The notes under the pieces were generated by a model. It was given only the letters and a program-made list of their open reading frames with translations. It ran no database searches and had not been told where the DNA came from. From positions 40,999 to 104,998 of the forward strand of contig JAYOLL010000010.1 of the NCBI GenBank assembly GCA_038120295.1: a stretch of DNA of 64,000 nucleotides. Direction: 5' to 3'. This DNA is from JAYOEY01 sp038120295 (lineage in GTDB: Bacteria; Pseudomonadota; Alphaproteobacteria; MPNO01; UBA2964). A program made the translations under genes and the position numbers. Below, one piece after another: positions 32,845-41,431 of the stretch. Within the stretch, counting starts at the first letter, position 1; each line of letters begins with the position of its first letter.

Positions 32845-34254
32845 ATGGCCAAAACGCTGTTCGAGAAAATCTGGGACAGGCATGTCGTCGCCGATCTGGG
32901 CGGCGGGTTCGCGCTGGTGTTCGTCGACCGGCATGTGGTCCCTGAAATTTCCTGTGAGCGATTCGATGAGCTTGAAGCCCAGGGGCTGGCGCTGAGGCAT
33001 CCCGAGCTGACCTTCGGCGTGTCGGACCACACCGTGCCGGCGCTGTGGGCGGCGCTGGAAAAACCGGACGACCGCAGCAACGAGTTTTCGCGCGGCATGA
33101 AGGCGGCGTCGGTCAGGCACGGTTTCCATCATTTCGATGTGGACGGGCCGGACCAGGGGATCAGCCATATCGTCGCCGCCGAGCAGGGGATCGCGCTGGC
33201 CGGCACCACGCTGGCCTGCGTCGACAGCCATGTCTGCACCGTGGGCGCGCTGGGCGGCATCAGCTGGGCGTTCGGCGGCAGCGAGATCGTCCATGTTCTC
33301 GCCACCCAGACCAGCATTCTGCGCAAGCCCGCGACCATGCGCATCAGCCTTGAAGGCGCGCCGGCGCCGGGCGTGACGCCCAAGGATCTGACGCTCTATA
33401 CCATCGGTCGGGTCGGCGCGGCCGGCGGTCTCGGTTGCGCGGTCGAGTTCGCCGGCGAAGCGGTTCGGTCGATGTCGATGGAGGGCCGGTTCACCCTGTG
33501 CAATATGGCGGTCGAGCTTGGCGCATCGTTCGCAGTCATCGCGCCGGATGAGTCGACGTTCGACTATCTGAAGGGCCGCCGTTTCGCCCCGAAGGGGGCG
33601 GACTGGGACGCCGCCATTGCGGACTGGCGCGCGCTCGCATCCGATCCCGATGCGGCATTCGACCGCGATGTCGCCATCGATATCTCGAACGCCGCGCCGC
33701 AAATCACCTGGGGGATCAGCCCGCAGGACACGATTCCGATCGACGGCGTCGTGCCCGACCCGGAAGAAGAGCCCGATATCCAGAAGCGCCGCGCCATGCA
33801 GGCCGGGCTCGACCATACCGGGCTGCGTCCGCGCCAGAAGATCGAAGGCACCAAGATCGATTTCGTGTTCATCGGCTCCTGCACCAACAACCGCATCTCC
33901 GACCTGCGCGAGGCGGCGGACGTGCTGCGCGGGCGCCGGATCGCCGAGGGCGTGACGGGCTGGGTGGTTCCCGGTTCGCTGCGTATCCGCGCCCAGGCGG
34001 AAGAAGAAGGACTTGCGCGCATCTTCACCGAGGCGGGCTTTAACTGGGGCTTCCCCGGCTGCTCGATGTGCGGCGGGCAGGGGAACGGGTTCACCGAACG
34101 GATAAAGCCGGGACTACGGGCCGTTTCCACCATCAACCGCAATTTGCCGGGTCGGCAGGGGCCCGGATCGATCACCCATCTGGCGAGCCCGCCCATGGCC
34201 GCGGCGGCGGCTGTCGCCGGCAGCATCGCCGACGTGCGGAAACTTGGGGGCTGA
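32845..34254 (+). CDS. leuC: Aconitase-family large subunit (LeuC-like)
   Basis: A 469-residue large subunit of an isopropylmalate-isomerase-type dehydratase. The three cluster Cys are seen in IGSCTNNR near 350 and PGCSMCGG near 410. GRQGPGSITHLASPPMAAAAA marks the C terminus. Compared with standard LeuC, the region that normally reads GDSHTSTHGA is VDSHVCTVGA, losing a His-adjacent Thr, and several other active-site positions differ. This suggests a paralogue acting on a related substrate. It ends 4 bp before the small-subunit start. No LeuA or LeuB is adjacent. Confidence 0.85.
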   Translation: MAKTLFEKIWDRHVVADLGGGFALVFVDRHVVPEISCERFDELEAQGLALRHPELTFGVSDHTVPALWAALEKPDDRSNEFSRGMKAASVRHGFHHFDVDGPDQGISHIVAAEQGIALAGTTLACVDSHVCTVGALGGISWAFGGSEIVHVLATQTSILRKPATMRISLEGAPAPGVTPKDLTLYTIGRVGAAGGLGCAVEFAGEAVRSMSMEGRFTLCNMAVELGASFAVIAPDESTFDYLKGRRFAPKGADWDAAIADWRALASDPDAAFDRDVAIDISNAAPQITWGISPQDTIPIDGVVPDPEEEPDIQKRRAMQAGLDHTGLRPRQKIEGTKIDFVFIGSCTNNRISDLREAADVLRGRRIAEGVTGWVVPGSLRIRAQAEEEGLARIFTEAGFNWGFPGCSMCGGQGNGFTERIKPGLRAVSTINRNLPGRQGPGSITHLASPPMAAAAAVAGSIADVRKLGG

Positions 34255-34258
34255 GACC

Positions 34259-34888
34259 ATGGCGGAATCGTTTACGACCCTGACGGGGCCGGCCGCGCCC
34301 TATCTTGAGGAAAACGTCGCCACCAACGTCATATCGGTGCAGCGACCGCGCAGTGCCGGCCCCTACAAAGACCCTGGCGACGAGCTGTTCTTCGGGCTGC
34401 GTTTCGACGAGGACGGGAGAGAAATCCCGGATTTCGTGCTCAATCGCCCGCGTTACCGCGACGCAAGATTCCTGATCGCCGGCGCCAATTTCGGCTGCGC
34501 CAGCTCGCGCGAGGCCGCGGTTGCGGCATTGTCCGCGTTCGGCATTCGTTGCGTGGTTGCGCCCAGCGTGGGCGATATCTTTTTCAACAACTGCTTCAAG
34601 TTCGGCGTCCTGCCGGTGCTGCTGCCGGAAGCGGATGTGCTCGCGCTGGCCGAAGAGGCTTCATCGGGCGGGAAAAGCGGCGATTTCACCGCCGACCTGA
34701 ATGAGAACCGCCTGACCGCGCCGAGCGGACGAACGTTCGAAATTTCCCTTCCCGAATTCCGCCGAACCCAGCTTTTGGAAGGGCTGGACGAAATCGCGCT
34801 TACAATGCGTAGCGCCGACGACATCGCGGCGTTTCACCGCGCGGCGGCGGACGAGAGGCCTTATCTCTACGGGCTGGAGAGGCCCTGA
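34259..34888 (+). CDS. leuD: Aconitase-family small subunit (LeuD-like)
   Basis: A 209-residue small subunit that forms the swivelling half of the active site. The signature is FGCASSREAAVAALSAFGIRCVVAPSVGDIFFNNCFKFGVLPV, with the conserved SSRE. FTTLTGPAAPYLEENVATN is the usual start. I choose the ATG at 34259 with GGGGG 8 nt upstream over a TTG at 34244. Its gene begins 4 bp after leuC, so the two subunits are made together. The following 173 bp (34889-35061) hold no feature I can support. Confidence 0.88.
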   Translation: MAESFTTLTGPAAPYLEENVATNVISVQRPRSAGPYKDPGDELFFGLRFDEDGREIPDFVLNRPRYRDARFLIAGANFGCASSREAAVAALSAFGIRCVVAPSVGDIFFNNCFKFGVLPVLLPEADVLALAEEASSGGKSGDFTADLNENRLTAPSGRTFEISLPEFRRTQLLEGLDEIALTMRSADDIAAFHRAAADERPYLYGLERP

Positions 34889-35061
34889 CGAGGCGTGCGT
34901 TCCCCCAGTTCGTCGTCCGGCACACCTCGTTGATCATGCCGATGGATTCAGCGCGCGGTTAAGCGCAATGCGCCTGACGGGCCGGTTGCGCGTGACGATG
35001 GCGACCGCGCCGCGCCGTCGGTCACGTAATGCACGACAGCGCGTTCGGGCGCTGAGCTGAT

Positions 35062-36219
35062 CTAGCCGTAATTCCGCAGCACGTTGCGGGCGATGACCAT
35101 CTTCATGATCTCGGTGGGGCCCTCAGTGATGCAGAAGCTTCGCGCCTGGCGCCAGAACTGCTCGATCGGCAGGTCGGTGGTCAGACCTATACCGCCATGC
35201 ACCTGCATGCAGCGGTCGGCGGCGTGGAAGCCGAGCTCGTCGGCGAACATCTTCTGAATAAACCCGTCGGTCCGGTCGACCTCGCCGCGCGAGGCGCGGT
35301 CAGCGGTGTTGTAGACCATAAGACGGGCTGCCTGCAGCTCGACATAGGTGTCGGTAATCATCCATTGCACGGCCTGCCGGTTGGCGAGCTTCTGGCCGAA
35401 CGTCTCGCGCTGTTGCGCGTAATCGCACATCATGTCGAGGCAGCGCTGGGCCGTGCCGACGCCGCGCGCACCGTGTTTCAGCCTTCCATGGGCGAGGAAA
35501 CGCTGGCCGAGCGCGAAGCCCTGGCCTTCCTCGCCGATGCGTTGCTCGACCGGGATTTCGACATTGTCGAAATGGATCTCGCAGGGCCAGTCGCCCATCA
35601 TGGTCTCGAACTTGGTGGTGATCTTGATGCCCGGCGCGTCCATGTCGACGAGGAACATCGAGATGCCGCCGCGAGAGCCCTTTTCCCGGTCCGTGGCCGC
35701 CAGCAGCTGACAGAAATCGGCCTGGTCGGCGTCGGTAATGAAGCGCTTGGTGCCGTTGACGATATATTTGTCGCCCTTCAACACCGCCGTCGTGCGCATG
35801 CCACCCGGGTCGCCGCCGGCGTCGGGTTCGGTCTGGGCGAAGCAGGCGGTCTTTTCTCCCTTGAGCACGGGATAGAGGTACCTGTCTTTCATCTCGTCAG
35901 ACAGCTCGTAGAGCGGTGCGCGCACCTGCGGCCCCATGATGCCGCCGAGCCCGCGGGTCGGCACCGCGATGGTGCGACCGAGCTGTTCCCAGACGATGAC
36001 CAGAGAAATCAGGTCCGCGCCGACCCCGCCATATTCTTCCGGCACCTCCATCTGCCAGATGCCGAGCTCCTTGGCGCGGGCATGGAATTTTTCGCGCCAT
36101 TCGGGTTTGAGCTCGCCGTTCTCGCAGGTCTCCATCTCATGCGGAATCATCTCCTCATTCACGAAACGCTCCATGGTTTCGCGAAACATCTGATGTTCTT
36201 CTGACAATGGATATTCCAT
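35062..36219 (-). CDS. Acyl-CoA dehydrogenase, AGGDPGG type, copy 1
   Basis: A 385-residue acyl-CoA dehydrogenase. Its FAD/substrate signature reads FAQTEPDAGGDPGGMRTT, not the common TEPxAGSD, and the C-terminal catalytic Glu lies in CITEGPTEIMKM. Catalysis would form a 2,3 double bond in acyl-CoA. Its paralogue at 37376-38533 has the same length and signature, so the two come from one duplication and are now on opposite strands. I take the ATG at 36219; the frame is open further upstream. It is divergent from the acuI-like gene with a 141-bp shared region that could hold the control site of the whole cluster. Confidence 0.92.
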   Translation of the reverse strand: MEYPLSEEHQMFRETMERFVNEEMIPHEMETCENGELKPEWREKFHARAKELGIWQMEVPEEYGGVGADLISLVIVWEQLGRTIAVPTRGLGGIMGPQVRAPLYELSDEMKDRYLYPVLKGEKTACFAQTEPDAGGDPGGMRTTAVLKGDKYIVNGTKRFITDADQADFCQLLAATDREKGSRGGISMFLVDMDAPGIKITTKFETMMGDWPCEIHFDNVEIPVEQRIGEEGQGFALGQRFLAHGRLKHGARGVGTAQRCLDMMCDYAQQRETFGQKLANRQAVQWMITDTYVELQAARLMVYNTADRASRGEVDRTDGFIQKMFADELGFHAADRCMQVHGGIGLTTDLPIEQFWRQARSFCITEGPTEIMKMVIARNVLRNYG

Positions 36220-36360
36220 CGGCGGGCTCCCTGATTTTCTGTAATGGCGGCTCGGTACAGGGCGATGATCAAGGCCGTTCCCGCCCTTGTCAACGGCACT
36301 GGACGAGGGATAGAAAGGATCGAACCGGCGCAGACCGGACTTCATACAGGGAGACGCCTC

Positions 36361-37356
36361 ATGGCGGACAAATTTCGGGCGCTGGTGCTGGACGAGGCGG
36401 GGAAAGGCGTTTCCGCGTCCATTCAGGACCTCGACGAAAGCAGCCTGCCGGATGGCGACGTGACCGTCGCCGTGTCGCACTCGACACTCAACTACAAGGA
36501 CGGGATGGTGCTCGGCGGGATCGGGCGGCTGGTGCGGAATTATCCGCATGTGCCGGGCATCGATTTCGCCGGGACGGTAACGGCGTCGGACTCATCTGAC
36601 TTCGCACCCGGCGACAGCGTCGTGCTGACCGGCTGGCGAGTCGGCGAGGCGCACTGGGGCGGCTATGCCGAACGCGCCCGGGTGAAATCGGACTGGCTGG
36701 TGCCGATGCCCGACGGGCTGTCGGCAAAGGATGCGATGACGCTGGGCACGGCAGGCTTTACCGCGATGCTGGCGGTGATGGAGCTGGAAGATCACGGCGT
36801 GACACCGGATGCCGGACCTGTGCTGGTGACCGGCGCCAATGGCGGTGTCGGCGGGGTCGCCGTCGCGGTGCTGGCGAAGCTGGGATACGAGGTTCATGCC
36901 TCGACCGGTCGGCCTGAACTGGCCAACGGGCTGAAAGCGCTGGGCGCGGCGGAGATCGTACCGCGCGCCGAACTTGACGAGAAACCCGACCGCCCGCTGC
37001 TCACGGAGCGCTGGGCCGGCGCGGTCGACGCGGTCGGCGGCAACGCGCTTTCCGCCATGCTGCCGCAGATGAAGTATCACGGCGCGGTCGCGGCCTGCGG
37101 GCTGGCCGGCGGACCGCAGCTGGAGACCACCGTTATCCCTTTCCTTCTGCGCGGCGTAAAGTTGCTCGGCATCGATTCCGTCATGTGCCCGCAGGAGCGC
37201 CGGCGCGAAGCCTGGAACCGGCTTGCATCCGACATGCCCCGAGAAGCCCTGGATGCGCTGTGCGTGACGGCGAAACTGGAAGACCTGCCTGACCTCGGCA
37301 GGCAGATCCTCAAGGGAGAGACACGAGGCCGTGTGGTGATAGAGATCGGCGGCTGA
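36361..37356 (+). CDS. acuI: AcuI/YhdH-like NADPH acryloyl-CoA reductase family protein
   Basis: A 331-residue medium-chain reductase of the AcuI/YhdH group, which reduces acryloyl-CoA or related enoyl-CoA with NADPH. Seen: NYKDGMVLGGIGRLVRNYP, PGIDFAGTV, a VLVTGANGGVGGVAVAVLAKLGY nucleotide loop, and PQERRREAWNRLA. It opens the five-gene operon (acuI-like, acyl-CoA dehydrogenase, thioesterase, CoA ligase, hydratase/lyase). Whether it acts on acryloyl-CoA or on a cinnamoyl-type CoA is not shown; the context favours an aromatic enoyl-CoA or side-reaction clearance. Confidence 0.85.
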   Translation: MADKFRALVLDEAGKGVSASIQDLDESSLPDGDVTVAVSHSTLNYKDGMVLGGIGRLVRNYPHVPGIDFAGTVTASDSSDFAPGDSVVLTGWRVGEAHWGGYAERARVKSDWLVPMPDGLSAKDAMTLGTAGFTAMLAVMELEDHGVTPDAGPVLVTGANGGVGGVAVAVLAKLGYEVHASTGRPELANGLKALGAAEIVPRAELDEKPDRPLLTERWAGAVDAVGGNALSAMLPQMKYHGAVAACGLAGGPQLETTVIPFLLRGVKLLGIDSVMCPQERRREAWNRLASDMPREALDALCVTAKLEDLPDLGRQILKGETRGRVVIEIGG

Positions 37357-37375
37357 TCAGAAGGAGATAGCGGAA

Positions 37376-38533
37376 ATGGATTTCAACCTTCCCGAAGAGC
37401 TGCAGATGCTCAAGGCCAATCTGCGCCGTTTCGTCGATACGGAGCTGATCCCCATCGAACGCGACACGATGGACGGCAACGAGATGAAGCCCGAAATGCA
37501 GTCGATGCTGGAGGAGAAGGCCAAGGCGCTGGGGCTATGGATGTTCGATGTGCCGGAGGAATATGGCGGGCTGGGTCTCGGCGCGCTGGCCAAGGCGGTG
37601 ATGTGGGAGGAGCTGTCGCGCAGCATAGCCATGCCGTCGCGCGGCGCTTCCCTGTTCGGCCCGCGCGTCAGTCCGATCCTGTACTACCTGAATGACGAGC
37701 AGAAGGACCGGTACCTCTATCCGACCATCAACGGAGAAAAGAAAAACTGCTTCGCGCAGACGGAGCCCGAAGCCGGCGGCGATCCCGGCGGGATGCGCAC
37801 CACGGCGGTGCGCGACGGCGATTACTATGTCATCAACGGACACAAGCGGTTCATCACCGGCGCCGGAGATGCGGATTTCATGCAGGTGGTGGCGGCGACC
37901 GACCGCGAGAAGGGCTCCCGCGGCGGGCTGACGGTCTTCCTGGTCGACAAGGGGACGCCCGGCGTCAAGCTGCTGCGTCAGCAGGAGCTGATGGTGGGCG
38001 ACCGGCCGTGGGAAATCCTGTTCGAGGATGTGCGGGTGCCGGTCGAGAACCGGGTCGGCGAGGAAGGCGACGGCATGCGCGCTGCGCAAAGCTGGCTGAC
38101 CGAAGGCCGTCTGCGTCATGGCGCGCGCGGGGTTGGCGTGATCGAGCGCTGTCTCGAGCTCGCCGCGAGCTATGCCAATCAGCGCTCTACCTTCGGCGCC
38201 AGGCTGGCGTCGCGCCAGACGGTGCAGAACATGCTGGTCGACATGTACCAGAACATGCACCAGCTGCGGCTGATGGTGTACGAGGCCTCCTGGCGCGTCG
38301 ATCAGGGCGAGGACGTCCGCAAGGAAAGCTATATGTGCAAGTATTTCGGCGACGAGATGGGGTTCCACGCCGCCGACCGCTGCATGCAGATTCACGGCGG
38401 GATGGGGCTGACCACCGACCTGCCGATCGAACGATTCTTCCGCGACCAGCGCAGCTTCATCATCACCGAGGGGCCGACCGAGATCCTCAAGATGGCTCTC
38501 GCCCGGCAGATCCTGCGCGAATACGGGGAGTGA
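37376..38533 (+). CDS. Acyl-CoA dehydrogenase, AGGDPGG type, copy 2
   Basis: A 385-residue acyl-CoA dehydrogenase close to the gene at 35062-36219. FAQTEPEAGGDPGGMRTTA, RHGARGVGVIERCLELA and IITEGPTEILKMALARQIL are shared features. It sits 19 bp after the acuI-like stop, inside the operon. In Acinetobacter the hcaD acyl-CoA dehydrogenase desaturates saturated phenylpropanoyl-CoA so that it can enter the hydroxycinnamate route; this gene is placed for the same task. Which of the two paralogues does it is unknown. Confidence 0.92.
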   Translation: MDFNLPEELQMLKANLRRFVDTELIPIERDTMDGNEMKPEMQSMLEEKAKALGLWMFDVPEEYGGLGLGALAKAVMWEELSRSIAMPSRGASLFGPRVSPILYYLNDEQKDRYLYPTINGEKKNCFAQTEPEAGGDPGGMRTTAVRDGDYYVINGHKRFITGAGDADFMQVVAATDREKGSRGGLTVFLVDKGTPGVKLLRQQELMVGDRPWEILFEDVRVPVENRVGEEGDGMRAAQSWLTEGRLRHGARGVGVIERCLELAASYANQRSTFGARLASRQTVQNMLVDMYQNMHQLRLMVYEASWRVDQGEDVRKESYMCKYFGDEMGFHAADRCMQIHGGMGLTTDLPIERFFRDQRSFIITEGPTEILKMALARQILREYGE

Positions 38534-38569
38534 GCGCGAAGATGGTTTTAAATCGTTTCCGTCAGCGAC

Positions 38570-38682
38570 ACCCCACCTCACCCCAGCCCTCTCTCCCCCT
38601 GAGGGGCGGAGAGGGAGTTGCACAAAATCTCGCAGCCTTGTCCCCCTCCGCCCTCCGGGGGGAGGGGAAAGGGGAGGTGGGT
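38570..38682. repeat. Intergenic CCCTCTCC palindromes inside the operon, family B
   Basis: This 193-bp gap between the acyl-CoA dehydrogenase and thioesterase genes holds a CTCTCCCCCTGAGGGGCGGAGAG hairpin at about 38590-38612 and a CCCCTCCGCCCTCCGGGGGGAGGGG hairpin at about 38641-38668, within outer arms CCCCACCTC and GAGGTGGG. It may stabilise or split the operon transcript. Confidence 0.65.
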
Positions 38683-38726
38683 CGTCGTTGCAGGACCCGA
38701 CCGTTCGAGACAATGGGGGAAATCCG

Positions 38727-39230
38727 ATGATGCCTCCCGACACCGCATCGCTGCCGCCGCCGCGCCCGTCGCTTAAATCCTTCGCCCGGTTCTCCGACGA
38801 TATCGGAATCAGGCTGGTCGAGTGGGAGCTCGACCGTTGCGTGATTGAGTTCGATGTCGGCGAGCATACGCTGAACGGGGCGGGGGTGCTGCACGGCGGA
38901 TGTCTCTCGACCGCGATTGACACCGCCATCGCCCACGCCGCGATCTACTGCACCGTACCGGGCAACTACCGCTCCGGCGCGACGGTGACGCTGACAGTGA
39001 ACTTCGTCGCTCCGGTGCGGCGCGGCAGCCGGGTGACGATCAACGCGCGCAAGACCGGCGGCGGGCGGACGATGTTCATGTCGGTCGCGGAGGCCGTGGA
39101 CGAGAACGGCGTCATCGTCGGTACGGGCCAGGGGATCGGCCGCTACCGCGACGGATGCCACACGCCCGAAGGTCTGCCGCGCCCCGACAATCTGCCTGAA
39201 GGCAAAACGCCGCCGCGCTTCGAAGAATAA
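38727..39230 (+). CDS. PaaI-family hotdog thioesterase
   Basis: A 167-residue hotdog-fold acyl-CoA thioesterase. The family signature is NGAGVLHGGCLSTAIDTAIAHAAI, with LTVNFVAPVRRGSRV after it. I choose the ATG at 38727 (MMPPDTASL) with GGGGGA 6 nt upstream; an ATG 39 nt earlier is in frame but lacks a good site. PaaI-type enzymes release CoA from stalled aryl-CoA intermediates. It lies between the desaturase and the CoA ligase, and would free CoA if vanilloyl- or feruloyl-like CoA builds up. Confidence 0.88.
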   Translation: MMPPDTASLPPPRPSLKSFARFSDDIGIRLVEWELDRCVIEFDVGEHTLNGAGVLHGGCLSTAIDTAIAHAAIYCTVPGNYRSGATVTLTVNFVAPVRRGSRVTINARKTGGGRTMFMSVAEAVDENGVIVGTGQGIGRYRDGCHTPEGLPRPDNLPEGKTPPRFEE

Positions 39231-39246
39231 AGGAAAGACTACCGAG

Positions 39247-41337
39247 ATGCCCGACGAGATAAATCAGTTCCGCAACGTCTCTCCACTTTTGCAGCCCGAA
39301 TCCATGGCCATCGTCGGCGCGTCCGAAACCGGCGGCGAAGGCTGGTCGAAGGTGCTGTTCAACAACATCAAGGAGGCCGGGTTTCCGCTCCGTGTCTACC
39401 TGATCAACCCCAGCCGGGATGAGCTATGGGACCAGAAGGTCTATCCCGATTTTTCGGCGCTCCCCGAACAGGTCGATCACGCCGCCGTGGTGGTGCCGGG
39501 AAGATTCGTCAACGGGGTCATCAAAAACGGTATCGAAAACGGGCTTAAGGCGGCGACGATCTTCTCCGCCGGCTTCGGCGAGGGCCGCAAAAAACTCGGG
39601 ACCGAACGCGGCGCGGAGCTGCGCGCGATGATCCAGGAGGCTGGTCTCGCCGCCTGTGGCCCCAACTGCATGGGGACGTTCTCGCTGCCACGCAAGCTGT
39701 TGCAATATCCGACGACGCGTCTGAGGAATCTGCAGCAGGGGCCTGTCGGCGGCATCTTCCATTCGGGCGGCACGCTAGGCTACTGGTTCGCGCAGGCGGC
39801 GCAGCGCGGGCTCGGCTTCTCCTACGCGGTGAGCTGCGGTAACGAGTTCGGGCTGGATTGCGCGGACTATCTCAACTTCCTGGTTGACGATCCCGATACG
39901 GAGATCATCGTCGGCATGCTGGAAAGTATCCGACGTCCAAAGGCCTTCATGGAGGCCGCTGGCCGCGCCTTCGAGGCCGGCAAGCCGGTGGTGCTCATCA
40001 AACTGGGCCGGACCGAGCTCGGCAAGGAACAGGCCGCCACCCATACCGGCGCGGTCGCGGTCGACGACGACGTGTTCCAGGCGATGTGCAACAAGTACGG
40101 CATCACGCGCTGCAACAATCTCGACGACATGGTCGAGATCGCTCTCGCCTTTACCCAGAAGCGCTATCCGACCGGCCGGAAGATGGCCATCGTGACGTCT
40201 TCCGGCGGTGCCGTCGGGCTGTCGCTCGATGCGGTGGACGACGCCGGTGCGACGCTCGCTACCCTGTCGCCCGCCACTGTGGAGCGAATGGAGGAGATCG
40301 TTCCCGAGGATGTCGACGTCTACAATCCGATGGATGCGGGCACGGCGCTCGCCGGCAATGTCGAACGGTTCTGCCGCCTGTCGAAGGCCTTCGCTGACGA
40401 GGACGATGTCGACATCATGGCGATCCAGGCGCGCCTGCCGATCCCGGGCGATCCCGACAGCAATTTCGATATCTATGCGGACCTGATCGCTTATACCGAC
40501 AAGCCGATCTTCGGCTTCTCGCGGATGGCTCAGAACGCCAACGATTCCTACCGCGATTTCCAGAAACGCACGGGCCTTCCCTGCTTCTTCGGCATTCCGC
40601 AGACCGTACGCGCGATGCAGGCCCTGGTGCGTTACGGTGCGGTGAAGCGTCGCGGCGTACCGGCCTTGCCGGCACCCGGCGGAGATGCGGCCAATGTAGC
40701 GGAAGGTGCGCTGGAAGCGGCGCTCGATGCCGCAGGCCTCACCGCGCCAAAGCAGGAACAGACCGGCCCGACGCCTGAAGACGCGGCGGCCGCCGCCGGG
40801 CGTATCGAGTTTCCGGTCGCGCTCAAGATCGTCTCGGCGCAGTTCAGCCACAAGACGGAAGCCGGCGGAGTCCGGCTTAACCTTGCAGATGCAGACGCGG
40901 TCGCGGCGGAAGCTGCCGACCTGCTTGCATCGCTGCCGGAGGGCTCCATCGACGGGTTTCTCGTGCAGGAGATGGTCGACGGATTCGAGATGCTGGTCGG
41001 TATGAGAGACGATCCGGATTTCGGACCGCTGGTCGTGGTCGGGCTCGGCGGCGTGTTCGTCGAGCTGATGAAGGACGTGTCGCTGCGCCTCGCGCCGGTC
41101 ACCGCTGACGACGCCAAGGAGATGATCGCCGAGTTGCGCGGCGCAGCGGCGCTCGACGGTTTTCGCGGACAGGCGCCGCGCGATGTGAAAGCACTCGCCG
41201 ATGCGATTGCATCCTTGTCGGCGTTCTTTGTCGATCACCGTACCTGGCTAAGCGATATCGAGATTAATCCGCTGATCGTACTGGAAGACGGCAGGGGCGT
41301 CCGGGCGATCGACGTGAGGCCGGTGCGAAAGAGTTAG
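39247..41337 (+). CDS. ADP-forming acyl-CoA synthetase, FerA-like candidate
   Basis: A 696-residue ADP-forming CoA ligase of the acetyl-CoA synthetase/succinyl-CoA ligase type. Domains in order: CoA-binding (PESMAIVGAS, about 15-135), succinyl-CoA-ligase-like (GPNCMGTF, FHSGGTLGYW, the catalytic His266 in ATHTGAVA), and ATP-grasp (ALKIVSAQFSHKTEAGGV to WLSDIEINPLIVLEDG at 530-690). FerA of Sphingobium SYK-6, a feruloyl-CoA synthetase, belongs to this ADP-forming class. The gene lies 16 bp after the thioesterase and 94 bp before a hydroxycinnamoyl-CoA hydratase/lyase, the enzyme that would use its product. Substrate by context only. Confidence 0.85.
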   Translation: MPDEINQFRNVSPLLQPESMAIVGASETGGEGWSKVLFNNIKEAGFPLRVYLINPSRDELWDQKVYPDFSALPEQVDHAAVVVPGRFVNGVIKNGIENGLKAATIFSAGFGEGRKKLGTERGAELRAMIQEAGLAACGPNCMGTFSLPRKLLQYPTTRLRNLQQGPVGGIFHSGGTLGYWFAQAAQRGLGFSYAVSCGNEFGLDCADYLNFLVDDPDTEIIVGMLESIRRPKAFMEAAGRAFEAGKPVVLIKLGRTELGKEQAATHTGAVAVDDDVFQAMCNKYGITRCNNLDDMVEIALAFTQKRYPTGRKMAIVTSSGGAVGLSLDAVDDAGATLATLSPATVERMEEIVPEDVDVYNPMDAGTALAGNVERFCRLSKAFADEDDVDIMAIQARLPIPGDPDSNFDIYADLIAYTDKPIFGFSRMAQNANDSYRDFQKRTGLPCFFGIPQTVRAMQALVRYGAVKRRGVPALPAPGGDAANVAEGALEAALDAAGLTAPKQEQTGPTPEDAAAAAGRIEFPVALKIVSAQFSHKTEAGGVRLNLADADAVAAEAADLLASLPEGSIDGFLVQEMVDGFEMLVGMRDDPDFGPLVVVGLGGVFVELMKDVSLRLAPVTADDAKEMIAELRGAAALDGFRGQAPRDVKALADAIASLSAFFVDHRTWLSDIEINPLIVLEDGRGVRAIDVRPVRKS

Positions 41338-41431
41338 AAGAATTGCCGGTGTACCGCCGGACCGAAGCGCGGCATGATGCCGCATTGAAACGAAGCAGAA
41401 ACCAACCAGACGAGAACAGGAGAGGATTTCA

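Noticed and set aside
32050..33816. 588-codon minus-strand open frame across the class II aldolase and LeuC genes
   Set aside because: It spans two real genes and their gap, is rich in Arg, His and Gly as expected from reverse reading, and has no domain.
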